DNA of 64,000 bases from Clostridia bacterium (GTDB lineage: Bacteria; Bacillota; Clostridia; Christensenellales; Borkfalkiaceae), in assembly GCA_017465145.1 (NCBI GenBank), contig JAFTWU010000003.1, positions 62,001-126,000 on the forward strand. Direction: 5' to 3'. A model generated the notes under the pieces. It was not told the origin of the DNA. It worked only from the letters and a program-made list of their open reading frames with translations, and ran no database searches. Positions 8,727-17,951 of this stretch are shown here, piece after piece (the first letter of the stretch is position 1; the number at the start of each line of letters is the position of its first letter). The translations under genes were made by a program, and so were the position numbers.

Positions 8727-11249
8727 ATGAAATTCAACAAAGTAATAGCATTGTTAGCGGGTAGTATTATGCTTTTCGGTATAATCGGTCCCGGCTGTAA
8801 AAACAACGACAACAAAGGCGCTACGTCAAGCCTTGCAATTCACTATTCTTTAGATGAAAGTACGGGTAGTGTTGCCAAAGAAAAGGTAAGCGGTAAAGAT
8901 TACACCGTTAACTATGTGTTTAACGAATCTAACGCTAATAACCTTTTCAAAGAACCTAACGACCCCCTAAGAAGAAAGGGCGTTAAGGGTAACGCTTTGT
9001 ATATGGACGGTTTTTCAAACAATATTATAAATAGAGATTACAAGCCTTCTTCTAAAGCAATCACCATATCTGCTTGGGTTGCTCCTAGAGGTTTTGAAAA
9101 TATCGTTTATTACGACGGCGCATCTATGGGTGCAGGTCATACGCGTTTGACTTCTATCGTTAACAAGGGCGATATCGAAATGGGTGAAGGGTTCCTTTTA
9201 GGCTACGGCAGACTTGGTCTTTGGGGCATTCAACTTGCACTTCATAGCAACGAAACTGAAGAAGATTTCGTAGTTGGTTATTACGACCCCCTAAACACTT
9301 TGCCCCTATATCAATGGTCGCACGTAGTTGCAACTTATGATGGCAAAACGGGTTATATCGGACTATTCTTCAACGGTGAAAAGGCTTATGAAGCAATTAT
9401 TCCCGACCTTCAAAACACCAGAATTATCAGCACCGAAGAACCCCTTCGTATAGGTTGCTACGTTTCACCGCAAATTGAATTCGGTGTAAAAAGACAAATG
9501 GTTGCAGGCCTACTTGACGAAGTTAAAATTTACAAAGAATCTCTAACACCAAAGAAGATTAAAGAAATTTATAACGACACCGATTATAACGGCAAGCACC
9601 CTGAACTTGATTGGAAAGACGTTGGTTTAGATACTTCAGTTTACGCAGGTGATAGATATCGTCCACAATATCACGCTCTACCCCCTGCAGTTTGGATGAA
9701 CGAACCACACTCACCGTTCTATTATAAGGGTAAATATCACGTATTCTATCAACACAACCCCGTTGGTCCATACTGGTCTCAAATCCGTTGGGGACATATC
9801 GTAAGTGACGATATGATTCATTGGGAATACGTTAAAGACGCAGTAGTTCCCACCGCAGGCATTTGTCCTGAAGGTATTTGGACGGGTGGCGCTTGTATCG
9901 GTCCAGACGGCACGCCTTGGCTTGCTATTACGGCAGGTACTAACCTATACGGCAATCCCAACCACGGTGGACAAAACGTAGCGTTTGCACACGCTAAAGA
10001 TCCTAACGATCCATACCTAATTGATTGGGTTGTTGAAGATAAGTTGGTAATAACTCAACCTAACGACGATTCTCAAGGTGAACGCGAACAATTCCGTGAT
10101 CCTTTCGTTTGGTACGATAGTGGCACATATTATATGATGGTTTCAACTTCTATTCCACGTAGAGATCCAAATCAAGAACTAGGTGGCTCAGCAGTAGTTT
10201 ACACTTCTACTGATATGAGAGAATGGACTCACCGCGGTTACCTTTACGAATGCGATTATAAGGCGTTCCCCGAACAAGGTGGCCATTGGGAATGCGTAGT
10301 TATGTTACCTATCACCACTAAAGACGGCTCTCAAACGAAATACGTTTTATTCGATTGCCCACAATACACCGTTGATGGCTATACCGTTGAATGTTACTAT
10401 TGGATAGGCACTTTCGATAAAGAAACTTGCAAATTCGTTGCAGACGACGATAGACCTAAGCTCTTCGATATGGGTAGAGGCATCTATACCGGTCAAAACG
10501 GTTTCTGCTATTTAACCGAAGAAGAAGTTGCAGCAGGTAAGACCTATGAACAAGGTAGAACGATACTTTACGCTATCGCACAAGGTAAGGATGCTGGTAC
10601 TGACCAAAACGCTACGGCAGGTTGGGCTCACAACTATGCAATTCCGCTAGAATTGACTCTTTCTGACGACGGCACGGAAGTAATCCGTAAGCCCGTTAAA
10701 GAAGCAGAATCTTTAAGAACGGAAACCCTTTACACCTATACCGGCACGGGTAAAACCGCTAGCGAAATCAACAGCGAAATTTCATCTATCCGTAGCGATA
10801 TGCTTGAAATTAGGGCAAAAGTTCAACTTGCTCCCACCACTCCAACTTATTCTGGTGGTATCTACGTAAGATTTAACCCCAACGAAGTTGGTGGCTTAAC
10901 CGAAAGATCAGAATTAGTGTTCTCTAACAACGGCGTTTACGTTGAAAGAAATAAATCTTCTTTATTAGATTACGTAAATAGACAACCAAGTCACACTTGG
11001 AACCGTGTTAAGAACGAATATGAAATTACACTTTTACTAGACCGTTCTATGTTAGAAATTTACGTTGACGGTTTAATGAGCTTTACCACTAGAATTTACC
11101 CCAAATACGGCGATTCCGATTATATTAGGGTATTTGATAATGGTGCAAATATTAAATTTACCGAATTTACCGTTTACCGTATGGGTAGTGCTTACAGCGA
11201 CACCGTTGTTCCCGCTTATTACGGCAACGTTGGTAATTTAGGTGCATAG
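8727..11249 (+). CDS. LamG-GH32 lipoprotein with unusual NEPH nucleophile motif
   Basis: I start at ATG 8727, preceded by GAGAGG, which gives a lipoprotein signal ending at C24 (IIGPGC, an atypical lipobox). An earlier in-frame ATG lies inside the permease gene. The 840-residue protein has a LamG/concanavalin domain (about 40-290), then a GH32 propeller (about 315-650) and the GH32 sandwich (about 660-835). The first catalytic motif reads WMNEPHSP where the family norm is WMNDPNG, so the nucleophile position holds E326, not Asp. The RDP motif (D458) and the acid/base in WECVV (E522) are present, although the usual PD after EC is replaced. It is presumably a surface fructan-active enzyme, perhaps of a transglycosylating or divergent subgroup. 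Confidence 0.88.
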   Translation: MKFNKVIALLAGSIMLFGIIGPGCKNNDNKGATSSLAIHYSLDESTGSVAKEKVSGKDYTVNYVFNESNANNLFKEPNDPLRRKGVKGNALYMDGFSNNIINRDYKPSSKAITISAWVAPRGFENIVYYDGASMGAGHTRLTSIVNKGDIEMGEGFLLGYGRLGLWGIQLALHSNETEEDFVVGYYDPLNTLPLYQWSHVVATYDGKTGYIGLFFNGEKAYEAIIPDLQNTRIISTEEPLRIGCYVSPQIEFGVKRQMVAGLLDEVKIYKESLTPKKIKEIYNDTDYNGKHPELDWKDVGLDTSVYAGDRYRPQYHALPPAVWMNEPHSPFYYKGKYHVFYQHNPVGPYWSQIRWGHIVSDDMIHWEYVKDAVVPTAGICPEGIWTGGACIGPDGTPWLAITAGTNLYGNPNHGGQNVAFAHAKDPNDPYLIDWVVEDKLVITQPNDDSQGEREQFRDPFVWYDSGTYYMMVSTSIPRRDPNQELGGSAVVYTSTDMREWTHRGYLYECDYKAFPEQGGHWECVVMLPITTKDGSQTKYVLFDCPQYTVDGYTVECYYWIGTFDKETCKFVADDDRPKLFDMGRGIYTGQNGFCYLTEEEVAAGKTYEQGRTILYAIAQGKDAGTDQNATAGWAHNYAIPLELTLSDDGTEVIRKPVKEAESLRTETLYTYTGTGKTASEINSEISSIRSDMLEIRAKVQLAPTTPTYSGGIYVRFNPNEVGGLTERSELVFSNNGVYVERNKSSLLDYVNRQPSHTWNRVKNEYEITLLLDRSMLEIYVDGLMSFTTRIYPKYGDSDYIRVFDNGANIKFTEFTVYRMGSAYSDTVVPAYYGNVGNLGA

Positions 11250-11258
11250 GAGGACGTT

Positions 11259-13739
11259 ATGCGTAAAAAATTAATAACTATTTTAAGTACGTTATGTGCG
11301 GCTTTCTTATGTGTAGGCGCTATCGGTTGTGCGGCTAAACCCGAACCTACCTACGGCGCAAAAGCCCCGCTTAACGGTGGTTTTGAAACGGCAGACCTTT
11401 CAGGGTGGACGGTTGAATACGGCGACGCTTTCGACGACGACTGTATTTCATCTACTAAAACTTTCTCTTATGCAAACGACGAAAACCACAACGAACTATC
11501 AATGAACCACACGGGTAATTGGTATTTAACGGGTAAAGGTTATCACGGCAAATATTCAGGTGCTAGAACGGGTGCTATCCGTTCAACCAACTTCGTTGTT
11601 CCCGCAGACGGTATGATAAGCCTTAAAATTGCAGGCGGTTCACTTACCGTAGGTAGTGGTGCAGGCGCTCCACAAAAGGCAAAGGAAAGCATTTGCTACG
11701 TTGGTTTTTATACGGCTAGTGACGATCAACTTATCGCTATGCAAACTAACGAATATTTCCTTATGCATACCGAAAGTTACGTTAACCCCAGCAAATACGC
11801 TGCAGGCGTATACAACACCGATAACTTCTATGAATATTACTTAGATTTATCGGCTTACAAAGGTCAAGAAATTTATATTAGAATAGTTGATAACGACACT
11901 AGTTATTACTATGGCTATATCTCAGTTGACGACATTAAGATTGGCGAATATGCTGACCCACAAGACGAAGGCGCATTCTTTACTAAGGTAACTGAATATC
12001 AAACGGAAGCAACCGCTCCTTCTCAATACGAAATTGCTAACGGCGATTTTGAAACGGGCTCTCTTGCAGGTTGGACTGTCGTTGAAGGCGACGCGTTCTC
12101 TAACGAAGGCGTTAACACCGAATCAGTTTGGTGGAACGAAAATATTCCTTATTCAAGAGACGGAAACTTCCACTACGGCAAATATATGCCTAGCGCAACA
12201 GGTGTTATGCGTTCATCAGAATTCGTTCTTGGCGGTTCTGGTTACGTAACCTATAAACTTGGCGGTTGTGCAGACAACGCTAAAACTTATATAAGGTTTA
12301 TGGTTAAAACGGATGACGGCGACGTGGAAGTTGCAAGATATTCTAACTTTAAGTTCTGGAACTATCAATTCCCATACGTTCAAAACGGTATGAGACTTCT
12401 TAACCTAGTAATGTATAGGGCAGACCTTTCTGCATATCTAGGCGAAACGATGTATATCGAAGTAGTTGACAACAACGCGTCAAACGACGAACTTGGTTGT
12501 ATCACCTTAGATAGTATTCAAACCTATTACGAAGAAAAACCCATATGGTACGATAAAGAATGCTTTAACGCGGTATATGCAGACACTATGCCTGCAACCG
12601 AATATCACGTAGTTAACGGTGGTTTTGAAACGGGCGACCTTACCGGTTGGACTTTAGAAGGTCAAAAGATTGGTAAAGTTGTTGCCGACAGTACTTGGTG
12701 GAATAAGCGTCCTTTCAACAAAAAGGAAGTACACTTGTTCTCAGGTATGGTTAACGAAGGTGAAGGCGTATTTGAAGGCAATAGAGGCACGCTCACCAGC
12801 TCTGCGTTTAAGGTTGGCGGTAGCGGTTATATTACCTATTTACTAGGTGGTGGCGGTAACGCTAACGAATGTTACGTTTCAGTAATCGACGCCGTAACCA
12901 ACGAAGAAGTTGCACGTTATTCAAACAAAAAGTTTAGCGATTATTTAGGCACCGAAGTTATAAATGCATCTAGCAACCTTGCTAATATGATTATGTACAA
13001 GGCAGACCTATCCGCATTTATTGGCAGAACGCTTAAAATTCGTTTAGTTGATAATGGCGCAAGCAATTGGGGTTTACTCACCGCCGATTCTTTCGTAACC
13101 TACTATATGAAAAAAGAAGCAGTTCCCGAAAATGCAGTTTTAGCAACTAACTTGCTAGATACCGAAAACGTGCTTGGCGCAAACGACCCATATCAAGTAT
13201 TAAACGGGGACTTTGAAGCAGGTACGCTTACCGGTTGGACCCTTGCAACTACTTCTGTAGATACAAGCGCAATTGGTTACGTATCATCACAAAGATGTTT
13301 CTGGAAGAACGTTACTAAGAAATATAATATAGACGGCGATTATCTATTTAGTGGTATTGAAGATACTAACGGCAATATGGAATTAGCAACGGGTACGTTA
13401 ACCAGCTCAACGTTTACCGTTGGTGGTTGCGGTTGGATTTCATTTAAACTTGGCGGTGGCTATAACGAAAACTGCTATATTGAAATCGTAGACGCATCTA
13501 ACGATACCGTTTTAGCAAAATATCACAACGATAATGACGCATCTAACGAAGGTAAGATGTTCCAATACAAAGCAGACCTTACCGAATTTATGGGCAAAGA
13601 TGTTTATATCAGAGTAGTGGATAACGCTACTGAAGCATGGGGCTGTTTAGCAGTAGACAGTTTCATAACTAACTACGTATCTAGCGCAGAATTGCCAACT
13701 TCGGCAATTCTCGCTGATAATAAATTAATAAATGTTTAA
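11259..13739 (+). CDS. Lipoprotein with four tandem NGxFExG modules, no catalytic domain
   Basis: The 826-residue protein has a lipoprotein signal (C24) and four modules of about 190 residues, opening at N39, N261, N453 and N649. Each starts with N-G-(G/D)-F-E-(T/A)-(A/G)-x-L-(S/A/T)-G-W, continues through a (V)GG(S/C)G(Y/W)(I/V)(T/S)(Y/F) strand, and closes with ADLS(A/x)(Y/F)xG...(V)DN(x)(A/T)S...W/YG...D(S/D). The pattern resembles galactose-binding/CBM4-9-like sandwiches, a fold-level inference. I see no hydrolase motif. Lying 9 bp after a GH32 gene (ribosome site AGGAGG), it is best read as a surface glycan-binding protein, functionally like SusE/F proteins of Bacteroidetes. Substrate unknown, presumably fructan. 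Confidence 0.8.
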   Translation: MRKKLITILSTLCAAFLCVGAIGCAAKPEPTYGAKAPLNGGFETADLSGWTVEYGDAFDDDCISSTKTFSYANDENHNELSMNHTGNWYLTGKGYHGKYSGARTGAIRSTNFVVPADGMISLKIAGGSLTVGSGAGAPQKAKESICYVGFYTASDDQLIAMQTNEYFLMHTESYVNPSKYAAGVYNTDNFYEYYLDLSAYKGQEIYIRIVDNDTSYYYGYISVDDIKIGEYADPQDEGAFFTKVTEYQTEATAPSQYEIANGDFETGSLAGWTVVEGDAFSNEGVNTESVWWNENIPYSRDGNFHYGKYMPSATGVMRSSEFVLGGSGYVTYKLGGCADNAKTYIRFMVKTDDGDVEVARYSNFKFWNYQFPYVQNGMRLLNLVMYRADLSAYLGETMYIEVVDNNASNDELGCITLDSIQTYYEEKPIWYDKECFNAVYADTMPATEYHVVNGGFETGDLTGWTLEGQKIGKVVADSTWWNKRPFNKKEVHLFSGMVNEGEGVFEGNRGTLTSSAFKVGGSGYITYLLGGGGNANECYVSVIDAVTNEEVARYSNKKFSDYLGTEVINASSNLANMIMYKADLSAFIGRTLKIRLVDNGASNWGLLTADSFVTYYMKKEAVPENAVLATNLLDTENVLGANDPYQVLNGDFEAGTLTGWTLATTSVDTSAIGYVSSQRCFWKNVTKKYNIDGDYLFSGIEDTNGNMELATGTLTSSTFTVGGCGWISFKLGGGYNENCYIEIVDASNDTVLAKYHNDNDASNEGKMFQYKADLTEFMGKDVYIRVVDNATEAWGCLAVDSFITNYVSSAELPTSAILADNKLINV

Positions 13740-13752
13740 AGGAGGAGAGAGA

Positions 13753-13938
13753 ATGGTAAAGGACACTAAACATACTCTAAAAGAATCGCCTACTTCCGTA
13801 AAAAAGCCCTATGAGCCATGCAAGCTAGAAATAATTGAGCTAAAAGAAGACGTAATGCTGGCATCATCACCGTACAGCACGAAGGGTTCTTACGACGGCC
13901 TTGGCGGTTGGGACCTTTTCGGCGGTGGAATTATATGA
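13753..13938 (+). CDS. Small 61-residue protein, KPYEPxxLEIIELKEDV type, unknown function
   Basis: ATG 13753 is preceded by GGAGGAGAGA, a strong ribosome site; an upstream in-frame ATG at 13732 overlaps the previous stop and is less likely. The product has a Lys-rich N-terminal part, a central KPYEPCKLEIIELKEDVMLASS segment and a Gly/aromatic tail ending in LFGGGII. Small proteins with a similar central pattern occur in Clostridia as far as I recall, without an assigned function. Its stop overlaps the next start (ATGA at 13935-13938), so it is translationally coupled to a small lipoprotein. No signal peptide is present. A secreted-peptide precursor, a folding partner or a regulator are all possible; none is shown. 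Confidence 0.7.
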   Translation: MVKDTKHTLKESPTSVKKPYEPCKLEIIELKEDVMLASSPYSTKGSYDGLGGWDLFGGGII

Positions 13939-14231
13939 CGAAAAGGCTATTAGTACTGTTAGTGGTTATACTATCCCTTATTTGTTCGGCATTTGCTTTT
14001 ACCGCGTGCGCTAATTCTAATCCGCCAGATGATCCCGGTGGAATAGAAACGCCTGGCGAACTTCCCGGTGATGAACCAGGTGATGAACCAGGAACTGAAC
14101 CGGAAGAACCCGGCACAGAGCCCGAAGAACCCGGTGGCTCTACTGGTGGCGGTTCAGGTAGCGGTGGCGGTAGTTTCCAAGGAAACCCCCCAAGCAACCC
14201 CAACAAAGAAGATTCGTATGAAGCTAACTAA
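13935..14231 (+). CDS. Small lipoprotein with Pro/Glu/Gly low-complexity tail
   Basis: ATG 13935 overlaps the stop of the preceding gene (ATGA). The 98-residue product has a clear lipoprotein signal (FTAC, C25). The rest is disordered: a run of PGDEPG/EPEEPG repeats, then Gly/Ser-rich sequence and a short polar end. There is no catalytic domain. It could be a spacer or a scaffold for a partner at the membrane surface. Its coupling to the 61-residue protein and its position between two large module lipoproteins suggest that the four gene products work together. The opposite strand is also open over the repeats, but only as a compositional shadow. Confidence 0.75.
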   Translation: MTKRLLVLLVVILSLICSAFAFTACANSNPPDDPGGIETPGELPGDEPGDEPGTEPEEPGTEPEEPGGSTGGGSGSGGGSFQGNPPSNPNKEDSYEAN

Positions 14232-14263
14232 ATTAAAAAAAATTAAGTAAAGAGTATAGGAAA

Positions 14264-17200
14264 ATGAAAAAGTTATTTATTAAAAACAGTTTAATTGCAG
14301 TATTAATCGCCTTTGCGCTCTCATTTACTGCTATCGGCTGTGCACTCTTTAACGGTAACAAGGGCGACAACTTCAGCTCTTATACCACCAAAGGTGTTTA
14401 CACCGCTTATGCAGAAGACGTTGACGATTCACAAGGCGACAAAACCCTTAAGGAGTTAAAGGCAAAAGTTTCCACAGACGGAAAATACCTTTTACTCGTA
14501 ACAGCGTTTGACGATACCATTCTTGAAAAAGACGGACTTTACTATATTGGATACAAATACACTTTCAACGGCGTGGCAATCGACACTACGCAACTAGAAG
14601 GCGTTACTAACACGGCTACTTATTACGGTGCAGTTTCTCTCAATACGGGCGAAGGCGTTACCGATTACAGCGCTAGTGATATTTATAGTAACGACGCATA
14701 CGAAGGCTATAGTCTTATCGTATACGAAATTGAATTTGAAACTTCTTATGAAGAGCAAGGTGCTCTTTTAGAAAACGTACGCGCGTTCATTACCAAAGTT
14801 GTAGATAACGGCGAAGGCGGTTACAATATCGAAGAAGAAATCGTTGGCGATTCTTACGTTGACAACAGCGCATATCGTGTAGCTAACGGCAACTTTGAAA
14901 ACGGTATAGAAGGTTGGACTTTAACCAACGTTTCTGGCGCAGTTGACTTTGCAGGCGTTCACGATGCAGCAACGTTCTGGGGCGAAGGCTATCCTATGAA
15001 CAACGTAGGCAACTATTTCTCTGCTTATGCGCCTGCGGATAGTGACCGTGAACCTTCAACGGGTACTCTTGCATCACCTTTATTTACCGTAGGTGGCACG
15101 GGCGTTATTACTTATATGTTTGGTGGCGCAGGCAACCAAAGATGTTACATTACCATTGAAAATGCTGAAGGCGAAGTTCTTGAACTTTACCGCAACACCA
15201 AGTTTAGAGACTTCACTCCTGAAGAAAACGCAATGAGCGTTGAAGAAAGAAAAGCATTAATTGGCAACACGGTATTCCTTGCAAACTTCGTAACCTATAA
15301 AGCAGACCTTTCTGCATATATGGGTCAACAACTTAAGGTTGTTATTCACGACGAAGCATCAAGCGGTTGGGGTGTTGTTTACTTTGACGAACTTAACACT
15401 TTCTACGCACTTGATTCTCAAATCCCCGCAAACGCAGTAGTTGCTGAAAATCTTTTAGCAAATAAAGAAGCGTTAAACGCTGAAATTGCTTTAGAAGTTA
15501 CCGAACAAGGCGACTACACCTTAGATAGCTATAACGATTACGTTAACGCGCTTGCAAATGCAAAGGCAGTCGTTAACGATATAGCAGTTACTCAAGGCGA
15601 AGTTGACGGTTTAACTACCGCACTTAATAGCTCACGTCTTGCATTAACCTTAAGACCTATCGAAGAAGTTGACGGCGCAAATAAAGCACTTAGATTAGTT
15701 TCCGGCGACAGCAAAGTAATTGCTATTGCAGATTACGTTAACGTTAACGAATTAAGCAGTATCACTTATAACGTATCAGCAGACAATGCAATTCTAGCGG
15801 TTAGCGAAATCGTAGACGGCGCGTTCACTATCACCGCTGGCGAAGTAAGTGAAATTACTTTAGTTACCGTAACCCTTGACGTATTATATAAAGAAAACGT
15901 TAAATTAACGGTTGAATTCACCGTTCAAATCAGTAACGAATTAGCACCTGTTCTTTACGAAGAAGAAGTTGTTAAATCATACGATATTTACACCTTAGAA
16001 AATAAGGAAAATATCACTATCGACTTTGCTGAAAACGTAGATAATTCTGGCAACTTAGCATTAACTTACGCTGTTAAATACGGCGAACGAGATTTAGTTC
16101 TTGACGGCACTTCTTACACCTTTGATTTCCGCACTTATGCAGACGCTCCTATTTACGAAACGTTCTCTGTAACCGTAACTTTCGTAGCAAACGGTGAAGA
16201 AGGCACTTTAACTTACGATTATAAACTTGCTATGACTGATAGCACCGCGTTTAACCTTGCTAACGGTGGCTTTGAAGACGGTATGACCGGTTGGACCAAG
16301 GTTGGTAACATCGGTGACGTTGACACGGCAACTAACTATTGGTTGAACGACCCCGAATCTGCTGAAGGTTTTGCTTTCGGTATGGACGGTGCTAAAATGT
16401 TCTCTGCATACGCACCTGGTGCAACTGAAGCATCAGTTGGTACGTTAACCAGCTCTACTTTCAAAATTGGCGGTAGCGGTTATATCACCTTTAAGATTGG
16501 CGCTATGAGAGACGTTAACTACGTATATATCGACGTTGTTGACGCTGACACCAAAGAAATTATTGCACGTTACTATAACGGCTTATGGCAAGAAAGAACT
16601 AACGACGTAAAGAGCGGTTGTACGCTTATTTCTTACGCTGCTAAGTTACCTGATTCTGCTATGGGCAAAGACGCGTTTATCCGCATCAGCGACAACGCAG
16701 ATAGTGGTTACGGCTTGTTCTTCGTGGACAGCATTGTTACCTACTATGCAGACGCACCCGAAGGCTTTAACGAAGCAACTCCTGCTCCTTATGCAGTATC
16801 AGGCACCATTTACGACGTATTCAACGGCGGTTTCGAAATGAATGGCGTTCAAGGTTGGTGGAGCATTGGCGAAATCGGTGTTGTAACTAACGCAAACGGT
16901 TACTGGGGAGATAACATTGCTTACGAAAAAGATGGCGATTATCTATTCACCGGTGTAGAAAGCTTTGGCGCTGACACTATGAGAGAACCAAACAAAGGTA
17001 CGTTAACCAGTTCTGTATTTGAAATTGGTGGTACCGGTTACATTACCTATATGTTAGGTGGCGCTGGCAACTCTTTATGTTACGTTCAAGTAATCGACGC
17101 CGTAACTAACGAAGTTCTTGTTAGATATCGTCAACAAGCACAACAAGACGCTAAGCTTATCAAATACGTTGCAGACCTTTCTGCTTATATCGGCAAGACG

Positions 17201-17854
17201 GTTAGATTCCAAGTTGTTGACAATGCATCAGGCGGTTGGGGTTGCGTATCATTTGATAACCTTGTAACCTACTATGCAACCGCTAAACCCGAAGGTTTCT
17301 TAGATGCTAACGATATATTGTATACCGTTGCAAACGGCAGTTTTGAAACGGGTAACCTTAACGGTTGGACTATGGAACTTTGGGAAGAAGGCACACATAA
17401 AACCTTAGGTCACGTAGTTGATAACGAACATTCTGCAGATTGGTATATCAACAACAACGATAGGAAAGACGGTAAATTCCTTATGACTTTCGTTAAGAGT
17501 GGTGACGTGGCAAACTGCGAAAATACTAGAGGTCAATTGGTAAGCTCTGCCTTCATCCTTAAGAAAGATACCTTCGTTTCTTTCAAATTCGGTGCAGCAC
17601 ATAAACGTGAAGTTCGCATTGAACTTGTTAGACTAGACGGTCAAGTTATTGCAACCTTCTATAACGAAGCGCCCGATAGAATTAACACCGAAATGCATTC
17701 TTACTATTATCAATACACCAACGAAACGGCAGACTGTTTCTTTAGAGTAGTGGATGACGCTAATAGCAGTCCTTACGGTTGTTTCGTAATCGACGACTTT
17801 AGAGTTAACTTACCAAGCGCACCCGAAGGCTTTATTGCAGCAATTCAACAATAA
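14264..17854 (+). CDS. Large lipoprotein with four NGxFExG modules, FIVAR and Ig-like regions
   Basis: This 1196-residue lipoprotein (C26 after SFTAIG) holds four copies of the module seen in the 11259 gene, opening at N208, N667, N854 and N1024. The first copy is preceded by a beta-rich N-terminal domain (about 40-200). Between copies one and two lie a FIVAR-type helical segment (about 395-465, TLDSYNDYVNALANAKAVV) and a beta-rich, cadherin/Ig-like stretch (about 470-655). No hydrolase motif is visible. The protein is probably a surface fructan-binding component, working with the neighbouring GH32 enzymes and ABC importer. Start ATG 14264 follows TATAGGAAA, a weak ribosome site. The cytosolic GH32 gene follows after a hairpin. 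Confidence 0.8.
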   Translation: MKKLFIKNSLIAVLIAFALSFTAIGCALFNGNKGDNFSSYTTKGVYTAYAEDVDDSQGDKTLKELKAKVSTDGKYLLLVTAFDDTILEKDGLYYIGYKYTFNGVAIDTTQLEGVTNTATYYGAVSLNTGEGVTDYSASDIYSNDAYEGYSLIVYEIEFETSYEEQGALLENVRAFITKVVDNGEGGYNIEEEIVGDSYVDNSAYRVANGNFENGIEGWTLTNVSGAVDFAGVHDAATFWGEGYPMNNVGNYFSAYAPADSDREPSTGTLASPLFTVGGTGVITYMFGGAGNQRCYITIENAEGEVLELYRNTKFRDFTPEENAMSVEERKALIGNTVFLANFVTYKADLSAYMGQQLKVVIHDEASSGWGVVYFDELNTFYALDSQIPANAVVAENLLANKEALNAEIALEVTEQGDYTLDSYNDYVNALANAKAVVNDIAVTQGEVDGLTTALNSSRLALTLRPIEEVDGANKALRLVSGDSKVIAIADYVNVNELSSITYNVSADNAILAVSEIVDGAFTITAGEVSEITLVTVTLDVLYKENVKLTVEFTVQISNELAPVLYEEEVVKSYDIYTLENKENITIDFAENVDNSGNLALTYAVKYGERDLVLDGTSYTFDFRTYADAPIYETFSVTVTFVANGEEGTLTYDYKLAMTDSTAFNLANGGFEDGMTGWTKVGNIGDVDTATNYWLNDPESAEGFAFGMDGAKMFSAYAPGATEASVGTLTSSTFKIGGSGYITFKIGAMRDVNYVYIDVVDADTKEIIARYYNGLWQERTNDVKSGCTLISYAAKLPDSAMGKDAFIRISDNADSGYGLFFVDSIVTYYADAPEGFNEATPAPYAVSGTIYDVFNGGFEMNGVQGWWSIGEIGVVTNANGYWGDNIAYEKDGDYLFTGVESFGADTMREPNKGTLTSSVFEIGGTGYITYMLGGAGNSLCYVQVIDAVTNEVLVRYRQQAQQDAKLIKYVADLSAYIGKTVRFQVVDNASGGWGCVSFDNLVTYYATAKPEGFLDANDILYTVANGSFETGNLNGWTMELWEEGTHKTLGHVVDNEHSADWYINNNDRKDGKFLMTFVKSGDVANCENTRGQLVSSAFILKKDTFVSFKFGAAHKREVRIELVRLDGQVIATFYNEAPDRINTEMHSYYYQYTNETADCFFRVVDDANSSPYGCFVIDDFRVNLPSAPEGFIAAIQQ

Positions 17855-17901
17855 TTTTATTTAAGCGATTAAATAAATTACAACAAACTTATTTGCGTTC
17901 T

Positions 17902-17925
17902 CCCCCTTGCTTAAAAAGCAGGGGG
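17902..17925 (+). other. Intercistronic stem-loop before the cytosolic GH32 gene
   Basis: CCCCC-TT-GCTT pairs with AAGC-A-GGGGG, interrupted by a small internal loop. It is not followed by a T-run. As with the 6767-6796 hairpin, it lies between two co-directional genes of the locus and may set mRNA stability or relative expression. Confidence 0.6.
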
Positions 17926-17951
17926 CGGGCGTTAAAAAGCGAGAGACTATT

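Noticed and set aside
13931..14206. Pro/Ser-rich frame opposite the small lipoprotein
   Set aside because: Mirror of the EPGDEPG repeat; no start signal.
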